A model generated the notes under the pieces. It saw nothing but the letters and a program-made list of their open reading frames with translations, was not told the origin of the DNA and searched no databases. Shown here one piece after another: positions 1-5,402 of a stretch of 33,176 nt of DNA. This DNA is from Candidatus Latescibacterota bacterium (GTDB taxonomy: Bacteria > Latescibacterota > UBA2968 > UBA8231). The translations under genes and the position numbers were made by a program. The stretch lies in the NCBI GenBank assembly GCA_022826515.1, contig JAJDUT010000011.1, positions 1 through 33,176 of the forward strand. Reading direction: 5' to 3'. The number at the start of each line of letters is the position of its first letter. The first letter of the stretch is position 1.

Positions 1-288
1 GACAGTATCAAGTATGCTGTTCAAAAATTTTACTCCACCGTCGTTTGCAAAAAGGACTATTCCGTGACACTTTCCATAAAGGGCCAGGGAGAAGTCATGA
101 ATGAAGCACGCTCGCAATGGGGAGACTATATGAAGATCCCAGTACTTCGCCCAGGAGAATTGGAAGATTTCCTTGGTTCAGATGGCAAGTACGAGTCCTC
201 AGAGACAAGTGGAGACAAAGCTGAGCAGTACCAACATTTCCTTCGCAACCAACTCGACTTCGAGATTTGGCGCAATAAACTAGGCTAA
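1..288 (+). CDS. unknown protein, 3' end only (cut by window edge)
   Basis: The frame is open from base 1 to the TAA at 286-288 with no stop, so this is probably the last 95 residues of a gene that begins outside the window. Internal starts exist (GTG at 64; ATG at 97 behind AGGGAG), so a short 63-residue protein from 97 cannot be excluded. The visible part is polar and acidic, with no signal peptide, membrane segment or motif that I recognise. Its stop overlaps the stop of the minus-strand antitoxin-like remnant. Function unknown. Confidence 0.5.
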   Translation, partial: DSIKYAVQKFYSTVVCKKDYSVTLSIKGQGEVMNEARSQWGDYMKIPVLRPGELEDFLGSDGKYESSETSGDKAEQYQHFLRNQLDFEIWRNKLG

Positions 289-467
289 CGAGATTCATAT
301 TTGTGCAACTCTTCTTCTAGGTCGGCGATCTGGCTGCTCAGGGCTTCGCGCTATGTCTCGACAATAAGCGGATGTACTTCGTCGGCTTCGCCGAGGCCCC
401 GCAAGGCCTGTGAGAGCCGGTTCGCCTGCGCTTTGGTGAGCCGGCTCTGCCTTTCGTTCTTAATCAT
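285..467 (-). pseudogene. remnant of an XRE/antitoxin-type protein, N-terminal coiled-coil part with an in-frame stop
   Basis: Read on the minus strand from ATG at 467, the translation starts MIKNERQSRLTKAQANRL, reaches HPLIVET, meets a TAG at 351-353, and resumes in the same frame as REALSSQIADLEEELHKYES before TAA. From memory, the family with N-terminal pattern 'MI.NERQYRITKAQ ... HPLL..AQREAL.SQI.DL..EL.EYE' is the helical N-terminus of small XRE-type regulators found beside toxin genes. In those proteins an HTH domain normally follows; here nothing HTH-like follows. The stop falls between two segments that belong together, so this looks like a decayed gene. Assignment is by pattern recall only. 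Confidence 0.55.
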
Positions 468-568
468 TGGAAGTCTACCAAGTCTATGGCGGTAATTCCT
501 TTAAGGTTGTTCCTGAATCCACTTCCTAGGCATATAGATATTCTTTGAACGCCCTTTTTACATGTTGC

Positions 569-883
569 TTAAAAAGGTGTATCATCTTGATAGTTTAAAT
601 CAAGTCCTTTCTCATATCTATCCTGAATTATTTTTCTTTGATTCAAATATTCTTTTCTGATAGCCGTTGCAATTCCATGACAGAGGCCACAAAGAGCGAT
701 TAGTTCATCTGCTGTTGTATCCTCTTCTGCTTTATAGCTCCCGCTCCTATATCCTCTCCAATGATGTGCTTCCTCTGCCTTTCTAATACCACAGAATTGA
801 CACCACCCGCTTGAACGATCAAAAGCAAGAGATCGAGCTCTTAGATAAACAGGATTCTCATAATCAAATTTTTTCTTATTCAT
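569..883 (-). CDS. HNH-type nuclease-like small protein
   Basis: This 104-residue protein has C28-x2-C31, an HH pair at 40-41, and C65-x2-C68-H69 (WCQFCGIRKAEEAHH ... LIALCGLCHG). This is the arrangement of a zinc-stapled HNH/beta-beta-alpha-metal domain: a zinc-binding first cysteine pair, the catalytic His at the end of a strand, then a second Cys pair at the helix. It would act on DNA as a single-domain nuclease, but no partner domain or target can be read. The start at 883 has a strong AAAAAGGAGAAG upstream. The gene is AT-rich (A/T-ending codons, many Lys and Tyr) unlike the GC-rich core, suggesting transfer. A non-nucleolytic zinc-binding role is possible. Confidence 0.65.
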   Translation of the reverse strand: MNKKKFDYENPVYLRARSLAFDRSSGWCQFCGIRKAEEAHHWRGYRSGSYKAEEDTTADELIALCGLCHGIATAIRKEYLNQRKIIQDRYEKGLDLNYQDDTPF

Positions 884-1046
884 CCTTCTTCTCCTTTTTA
901 GTTAGAGAGGGTAAGATTGGTCGGAGTAAGCCTTTCATTGTGGGGTTTTCTATGCGATTGTCTGGCTAGCTCTCTCCTTAATCAAACCTAAAACAACGCT
1001 TGTTTGAATCACATAATCGTGATTTGTTGTAGCCATGACATCCCTT
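884..1046. other. AT-rich spacer between the HNH-like gene and the secreted unknown gene
   Basis: The 163-bp gap holds no open frame of note. The secreted-protein gene reads into it from the right and the HNH-like gene leads away from it to the left, so the HNH promoter, if separate, would lie here. I could not identify a convincing -35/-10 pair. Confidence 0.3.
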
Positions 1047-1595
1047 CTACTTAATAGATAGCGATTTTTTCAAGAAACGAAAATCAATTCCATTTTCTAT
1101 ATAAGCCGAACTAGGGTCTAGCTCCAGATGATTCAAAAGTTCTCCTTGTCTTAGAGCTTTTCCTACCTGAGTTGAATCCATTTCTAATCCTCTCTCTTTT
1201 AACCAGAAAGTAAAAGCCTCAACATAACCCTTTGTTTTAGGTTTTTTATTCTGAACGTCTCTTGTAATTTTTATAGCCTCCTGTTTAGAAAATCCACTAA
1301 GATCAAGCCTAAGAGCTATATTCAATCCATTCACAGCCAGCTTTACTTTTTCAAAATCAAATCCTGCTACTCTAAGCAAAAGATCGAACTCTTCATCTGA
1401 CTTCGCATTGTCAACTATATCTGAAATTTTCATATAAACTTCATGTGGCGGAAGAGACGAATCCTTGCTAAGGTCTTCAAACGTTTTTTGCATGATATAG
1501 AGATATCCGCTCCTAGAAATAGATTTATGAGAAGCAGATTGTTCCGTAGGACAAAACAGAAGGATAAGTAGAGTAGCAAGAATTGAACGCAACAT
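1047..1595 (-). CDS. secreted protein of unknown function
   Basis: I start this gene at ATG 1595 because AAAGGAG lies just upstream; the frame extends 23 codons further but that part looks non-coding. The product is about 182 residues. Residues 1-22 (MLRSILATLLILLFCPTEQS) form a signal peptide, possibly lipoprotein-like although the residues before Cys18 are a poor lipobox. The mature part is Lys/Asp/Glu-rich and mostly helical with no recognised motif. Like the HNH gene upstream it is AT-rich, and the two may have arrived together. Function unknown. Confidence 0.6.
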   Translation of the reverse strand: MLRSILATLLILLFCPTEQSASHKSISRSGYLYIMQKTFEDLSKDSSLPPHEVYMKISDIVDNAKSDEEFDLLLRVAGFDFEKVKLAVNGLNIALRLDLSGFSKQEAIKITRDVQNKKPKTKGYVEAFTFWLKERGLEMDSTQVGKALRQGELLNHLELDPSSAYIENGIDFRFLKKSLSIK

Positions 1596-1702
1596 GATAG
1601 TCTCCTTTGACGTGGCAGGCAACAAAGAAGGCTCGGACAGCCCGCAGGGTGACACAGAATCCAAGTGAACAAGATGCCTCTGCGGAGCCGGGCCTGTTCA
1701 CG

Positions 1703-1842
1703 TTCTCACAGAGTTATGAAGAAGTCTGGCTATTCGCCATAGCGAAGGAGCTACCCATAACCGTATGGAAGGGAGCTACCTTTTACGGGTCAGGCCCTTG
1801 TATTTACTAGAGGCCGCGACGGACGCGGGAACTCTGTGAGAA
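1703..1842. mobile_element. 140-bp structured element with perfect 13-bp terminal inverted repeats (MITE-like or ncRNA)
   Basis: TTCTCACAGAGTT at 1703-1715 is exactly repeated in inverted orientation at 1830-1842. The 114 bp between them contain two small hairpins (TTCGC/GCGAA at 1733-1746, CCATA/TATGG at 1755-1768) and a 9-bp direct repeat GGAGCTACC at 1747-1755 and 1772-1780. A further inverted pair, GTGAACA/TGTTCAC (1665-1671 and 1695-1701), flanks the left side. No protein is encoded and no target-site duplication is evident at the ends. A non-autonomous mobile element or a structured RNA would both fit. Confidence 0.35.
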
Positions 1843-1851
1843 ACATACACA

Positions 1852-2031
1852 GTCAGAAGTATAAGGACGACCTCAAGAGAATTCAAGGGCGTCTCGAAAG
1901 GGTATTTGTCGCAGATTGAGAAAGGACAGAAGCCTGGGACGCTCGGCCTATGCCGCCGACTCGCGGACGTGCTCAATGTGGCACTGGACGAGTTGGTCGG
2001 CCCGTCTTTTAGCCCCGAAACGACCCCTTGA
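1852..2031 (+). pseudogene. start-less fragment of an XRE-family HTH regulator
   Basis: The frame opening after TGA at 1837-1839 encodes SREFKGVSKGYLSQIEKG, then LCRRLADVLNVALDELVG, ending at TGA 2029-2031. The GYLSQIE.G...P core followed by LA..L.V.LDELVG is the second half of an XRE/Cro-CI helix-turn-helix domain (recognition helix plus helices 4-5). No ATG, GTG or TTG with a ribosome binding site lies upstream in frame, and helix 1 is missing or out of frame. The fragment starts about ten bases after the right end of the inverted-repeat element, so an insertion or deletion there may have removed the N-terminus. Confidence 0.55.
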
Positions 2032-2160
2032 CCCGTCGCGTCAGAATTGGACTTGAGTGGAGGAAGCTGTGCCGCGCAGATGAAAGGTTGATGAGGAATT
2101 TGACTCTGTCACACATCGGCGATTAGTTTATGTGTAACTATATGTGTCGGAGGTAACACA
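2032..2160 (+). promoter_or_regulatory. leader of vapBC with repeated ACACAT/ATGTGT sites (likely operator)
   Basis: Just before vapB, CACACAT (2110-2116) is mirrored by ATGTGT at 2130-2135, and ATGTGT recurs at 2142-2147. Type II antitoxins of the VapB kind commonly autorepress by binding such repeats over their own promoter, so these are the likely operator sites. The ribosome binding site GGAGG lies at 2149-2153. A clear -35/-10 pair could not be chosen. The rest of the stretch shows nothing recognisable. Confidence 0.4.
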
Positions 2161-2361
2161 ATGGCGACAAACTTGGCGATAGATCCAGAGCTGCTCGATA
2201 GGGCGCTGGAAGTCGGCGGCGAGAAAACGAAGAAGGCGACCGTCAACCGCGCCTTGCAGGAGTTTATTGCGCGCCGAGAGCAGGAACGGCTCTTAGAGCT
2301 TTTTGGCAAATTCGACTGGGACGACAGCTTTGACTACAAACGCGAACGGAGCCGTGGGTGA
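2161..2361 (+). CDS. vapB: VapB-type antitoxin
   Basis: The 66-residue product reads as a short DNA-binding antitoxin: a ribbon-helix-helix-like N-terminus (MATNLAIDPELLDRALEVGG, then KATVNRALQEFIARRE) and a toxin-wrapping tail (LLELFGKFDWDDSFDYKRER). The pattern 'L..A....G..TK..TVN.AL.E......E..L.LFG..DWD' is that of antitoxins paired with PIN toxins. GGAGG sits 7 bases before ATG 2161. Its TGA overlaps the GTG start of vapC by 4 bases, so the pair is translationally coupled. It should neutralise VapC and repress the operon. Confidence 0.85.
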   Translation: MATNLAIDPELLDRALEVGGEKTKKATVNRALQEFIARREQERLLELFGKFDWDDSFDYKRERSRG

Positions 2362-2765
2362 CGTTGTTTGTCGATACGAGCGTCTGGTCGCTGGCTTTGC
2401 GACGGGATAAGGCACCCGAAGGACCCGAGGTTCAACGCCTGCGAGAGGCGCTCGGTGGTGGCGAAGCAATTTACACGACCGGAATCGTCTTGCAGGAGTT
2501 GTTACAGGGGTTTCGGGGACCGAAAGCCAAAACGCAGATCGTCGAACGGTTCGGGGCACTCGCCATGATTGTGCCCGTGCGCGACGACTACATTGATGCA
2601 GCCGAGTTGCGCAACAAGTGTCGCCGCCACGGCATTCAGGTTGGAACCATTGACGCACTACTTGCCCAGCTATGTATTCGCCACAAACTGATTATGTTGG
2701 CGACCGACCTCGATTTCAGCCACATGACAAAGTGGACGCCGCTTCAGCTCTGGTGCCCCCCATGA
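2358..2765 (+). CDS. vapC: VapC-type PIN-domain ribonuclease toxin
   Basis: This 135-residue protein spans one PIN domain. The acidic metal-binding residues are all visible: D6 in LFVDTSVW, E47 in LQELLQG, D99 in GTIDALLAQ and D117 in LATDLDF. An intact quartet implies an active Mg2+-dependent endoribonuclease, which in this family cleaves tRNA, rRNA or mRNA when the antitoxin is degraded. The start is GTG 2358, overlapping the vapB stop. The length matches the family. Target RNA cannot be inferred. Confidence 0.9.
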   Translation: MTLFVDTSVWSLALRRDKAPEGPEVQRLREALGGGEAIYTTGIVLQELLQGFRGPKAKTQIVERFGALAMIVPVRDDYIDAAELRNKCRRHGIQVGTIDALLAQLCIRHKLIMLATDLDFSHMTKWTPLQLWCPP

Positions 2766-2843
2766 TCTTGGACACTCTCCTGCACGTCGTGCAAAAGACG
2801 AGTTGGGCATCCTGTCTTTTGGTCCCGAGACTAACCATTAATC

Positions 2844-3821
2844 CTACACAGCTTGTCCCGTAGTAGAATTAACGCGGCGGAAAATATGGATGAGTCGGTC
2901 GCGCGTCTGTTGCGTCAGCGGCGGGCGGGCGAAAGATGCGAGGTTGGCGTCGAGGTGGGCGGCGTTGCCCGTGCCGGAGAGGACGATGTGGACGCCAGGC
3001 TCGTCGCGGCAGAAGCGATAGGCGGCGTCGGGTAGAGATGGGGCCTCGGCCAGCAGGAAGTCGGGGAAGGAATCGAGGCTTCGACGACTCGACTGAGCTC
3101 GCCGAAGTCCTGAGCTCAGCCGAAGGTCGGCGGGGTCGATTTGCCCTTTTTCGACGAGCGCGTCGGTGAATGCGCGGAGGTTGTCGGGGTGGCTAAGTGC
3201 CTTGCGGACGGCGAACATGATTTGGATGCCGACGTTTTGCGCGATGGCTTGGGCGAAGACGTTGGCGCGGGCGGTCTGGTTGAGCAGATTGAAGCCGACC
3301 ATTAGGACGTCCCAGAGGTCGTCGGCCAGAGCCTGCTGAAGCATGGTGTGTTCGAAGTCTTCGTTGAACATTTCGCTGAGGCCGAGAAAGCGTATTTTGC
3401 CCTGCTGCTGCGCCTTTTGCAGTGCGGGATAGATGTCGTTGACGAGATAGGCGTAGTCTTGGGGCACGACGCCGTGAAGATTGTAGAGGTCGATGTAGTC
3501 GGTGCGTAAATGCTTTAGGCTCTCGTCGAGGCTTGTCTGCAAGGCGTCAGGGGTGACCTGTTCATTGCGGGTGGATTTTTTGGTGGAGAGGACGACGGAG
3601 GTGCGGTCGCGGCCCTGTAGGGCTTGGCCGATGATGGATTCAGTGCCATAGCCTTCGGCCGTGTCGATGAAGTTGACGCCGTGGTCTAAGGCGCGGCGGA
3701 CGAGGTCGGCGGATTGAGCGTCGGTTAGGCCGACGTTGCGCCCGATTCGGCTGTGGCCGCCAGCGCCTAGGCCCATGCGCGAGACGGTTAGATTGGTACG
3801 GCCTAAGATGGTAGTTTGCAT
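2844..3821 (-). CDS. aldo/keto reductase family oxidoreductase
   Basis: The 325-residue TIM-barrel protein has the catalytic tetrad: D53 (NFIDTAEGYG), Y58, K81 (LSTKK) and H116 (YNLHG). The N-terminus ILGRTNLTVSRMGLGAGG is typical of bacterial NAD(P)H-dependent aldo/keto reductases; the substrate is not predictable. The C-terminal CRDEPGVHIVLSGTGN segment is the cofactor-binding end. Residues 232-248 are encoded by a palindromic repeat (3080-3126) that also occurs in two other genes of this window, and lie between barrel elements where extra residues should be tolerated. The gene is divergent from PhyH-1 with a 99-bp shared upstream region. Start: ATG 3821. Confidence 0.9.
   Translation of the reverse strand: MQTTILGRTNLTVSRMGLGAGGHSRIGRNVGLTDAQSADLVRRALDHGVNFIDTAEGYGTESIIGQALQGRDRTSVVLSTKKSTRNEQVTPDALQTSLDESLKHLRTDYIDLYNLHGVVPQDYAYLVNDIYPALQKAQQQGKIRFLGLSEMFNEDFEHTMLQQALADDLWDVLMVGFNLLNQTARANVFAQAIAQNVGIQIMFAVRKALSHPDNLRAFTDALVEKGQIDPADLRLSSGLRRAQSSRRSLDSFPDFLLAEAPSLPDAAYRFCRDEPGVHIVLSGTGNAAHLDANLASFARPPLTQQTRDRLIHIFRRVNSTTGQAV
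3080..3126. repeat. palindromic repeat copy 1 (two units), inside the aldo/keto reductase gene
   Basis: CGACTGAGCTCGCCGAAGTC at 3090-3109 is identical to 4800-4819 in the SGNH gene. A second unit, TGAGCTCAGCCGAAGG, follows at 3111-3126. Each unit is a near-palindrome centred on GAGCTC with CTTCG/CGAAG-type arms. It is read through in frame. Confidence 0.65.
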
Positions 3822-3920
3822 GAAGGCTCCGAGGTGTAGTTTAGGGGATCGGCGCTTAATATAGGAGCAGGCTCAGGCCTTGACCATGACGGGAAATATA
3901 GGGAGAATCGAAGAGGGTTT
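3822..3920. promoter_or_regulatory. divergent intergenic region (aldo/keto reductase / PhyH-1)
   Basis: This 99-bp gap must hold both promoters. A TTGACC at 3880-3885 is a reasonable -35 for the plus strand, with GAGAAT 17 bp downstream as a weak -10, but that would put the transcription start almost on the PhyH-1 start. No strong operator palindrome is seen. Confidence 0.25.
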
Positions 3921-4712
3921 ATGAAACTGTCGCCACGGGAAATTGAACAGCAGTGCCTCGCCGCCGACACGCTGGCCGAGGCAGTACGCCAAGTGCGAGA
4001 AGCGGGATTCGTCATTTTGGAGGAGACCATGGACCGGGTGTGGTGCGATGCAATGCGCGAGGCTTGGGATGGCCATTTGGAAGGGCGGACGCCGGGCGAT
4101 TTGTTGCGACCGCCCTTTATTGACCTACTGGCGATTGAAAACCCTTGGGCCGTGCAGATTATGGCCGTCATGCTCGGCGAGGATTTTTGGGCCAAGCTGC
4201 CTTACCACTGCAACTCCACGGAGCCCAACTGGCCGGAGACGCAAGTCATCCACCGCGACCAACTGCATCTCTTCCCCGATTTGCCCATTGCCATGCCGCC
4301 GCATATGATGGTCGTGAACATTCCGTTGGTGGACTTTACGGAGGAAAACGGCAGCACAGAGGTGTGGCCGGGCACGCATCTGATTACGGATCACGAGGCG
4401 GTCATCGATCCGGCGGATGTGGGGCGAGTGGGCGGCTTGGAAGAGCGAGCATTGAGCTTGCCGTCGCTGCGCACCAATATGTCGGCTGGCTCCACTGTGG
4501 TGCGCGATATGCGCGTCTGGCACCGGGCCACGCCCAACCGCACGAACTACCGCCGCACCATGATGTCGCTGGTGTACCACCGCTACTTCCCGACCTTGGG
4601 CTACCAATACAAGGCGGCTGATCCGCTGCCAGAGGAGATTATGGACCAGCTATCGGCGCGGGCGCAGCGGATTTTTCGCTTCAATAAGCAAGAAGCGCAC
4701 GAGCAAAACTAA
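3921..4712 (+). CDS. phytanoyl-CoA dioxygenase (PhyH)-family protein 1
   Basis: This 263-residue protein has the Fe(II)/2-oxoglutarate oxygenase facial triad: H111 and D113 in VIHRDQLH and a distal H201 in WHRATPNRTNYRR, followed by R211/R212, one of which should bind 2-oxoglutarate. The jelly-roll strand ENGSTEVWPGTH (142-153) is also diagnostic. PhyH proteins hydroxylate small molecules; the substrate is unknown, and the family is strongly expanded in Latescibacterota and Poribacteria (general knowledge). It is only distantly like the second PhyH at 12360. GAGGG lies just upstream of the ATG. The SGNH gene follows after 12 bp, so they may be co-transcribed. Confidence 0.88.
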   Translation: MKLSPREIEQQCLAADTLAEAVRQVREAGFVILEETMDRVWCDAMREAWDGHLEGRTPGDLLRPPFIDLLAIENPWAVQIMAVMLGEDFWAKLPYHCNSTEPNWPETQVIHRDQLHLFPDLPIAMPPHMMVVNIPLVDFTEENGSTEVWPGTHLITDHEAVIDPADVGRVGGLEERALSLPSLRTNMSAGSTVVRDMRVWHRATPNRTNYRRTMMSLVYHRYFPTLGYQYKAADPLPEEIMDQLSARAQRIFRFNKQEAHEQN

Positions 4713-4724
4713 GAAGGTGTTCAG

Positions 4725-5402
4725 GTGAAATACATCGCATTGGTCTTGGCATTACTCAGCGGCAGCGTCTCTGCCGAAGAAGCGGACGACTCGACGCCTC
4801 GACTGAGCTCGCCGAAGTCTGAGCTCGCCGAAGTCTCCAGTCGCGTCATTCTCTTTTTTGGCGATAGCCTGACTGCTGGCTATGGTCTCGACCGCGAACA
4901 GGCTTTCCCAGCTTTGGTGCAGGCGCGGATTGATTCGCTCGGCTGGAATTTTGAAGTCTTCAATGCCGGGCTTGGTGGCGAAACCTCAGCCGGGGGATTG
5001 CGCCGCATTGACTGGCTGTTGCGCCGTCCCATCGACGTCTTCGTCCTCGAATTGGGGGCCAACGACGGTCTGCGCGGCATAGACCCCAAAGACACCCGCG
5101 CCAACCTGCAGCAAATCGTCGAGCGGGTGAAAGCGAAGAACCCCGAAGTAGCCCTAGTCATCGCCGGGATGCAGATGCCACCTAATTTGGGCGCGGAATA
5201 CACAGAGGCGTTTGCCGCGATTTTCCCGGCGTTGGCAAAAGAAAACGACGCGGCCTTGATCCCCTTTTTGTTAGAAAGCGTGGGCGACCAACCCGCGCTG
5301 AACCTGCCCGACGGCAACCACCCCAACGTCGAAGGCCACCAGATCGTCGCCGAAACTGTGTGGACTACGCTGGGGCCGGTGCTGGAGGAGTTGCGTCGCT
5401 AA
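4725..5402 (+). CDS. TesA-like SGNH hydrolase (arylesterase / lysophospholipase type), secreted
   Basis: The 225-residue protein has signal peptide 1-17 (MKYIALVLALLSGSVSA). It carries the four SGNH blocks: nucleophile S48 in FFGDSLTAGYGL, block II Gly in NAGLGGETSAGG, block III GANDG (111-115), and D196/H199 in LPDGNHPN. It should hydrolyse ester or thioester bonds of lipids or aryl esters in the periplasm. The start is GTG 4725 with AAGG upstream. Residues 22-37, between signal peptide and domain, are encoded by the palindromic repeat. In many proteobacteria tesA adjoins ybbA-ybbP; here the same three partners are adjacent but convergent, with overlapping stop codons. Confidence 0.9.
   Translation: MKYIALVLALLSGSVSAEEADDSTPRLSSPKSELAEVSSRVILFFGDSLTAGYGLDREQAFPALVQARIDSLGWNFEVFNAGLGGETSAGGLRRIDWLLRRPIDVFVLELGANDGLRGIDPKDTRANLQQIVERVKAKNPEVALVIAGMQMPPNLGAEYTEAFAAIFPALAKENDAALIPFLLESVGDQPALNLPDGNHPNVEGHQIVAETVWTTLGPVLEELRR
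4790..4835. repeat. palindromic repeat copy 2 (two units), inside the SGNH hydrolase gene
   Basis: The first unit CGACTGAGCTCGCCGAAGTC (4800-4819) is identical to copy 1, followed directly by a second unit TGAGCTCGCCGAAGTC (4820-4835). An upstream GACGACTCGAC is also shared with copy 1. It encodes a Ser/Pro-rich linker in frame. Confidence 0.65.

Noticed and set aside
301..495. Plus-strand open frame of 64 codons
   Set aside because: It is antisense to the recognisable coiled-coil remnant at 285-467 and its translation is Ser/Arg-rich without structure.
1690..1797. Possible pseudoknot between GGGCCTG (1690-1696) and CAGGCCC (1791-1797) crossing the terminal repeats
   Set aside because: Only seven bases and GC-rich; expected by chance in a stretch of this size, so not counted as evidence.
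2792..2821. Inverted repeat CAAAAGAC / GTCTTTTG after vapC
   Set aside because: Eight-base arms but a 14-base loop and no U-tract; not a convincing terminator, although it lies between the convergent vapC and aldo/keto reductase genes.
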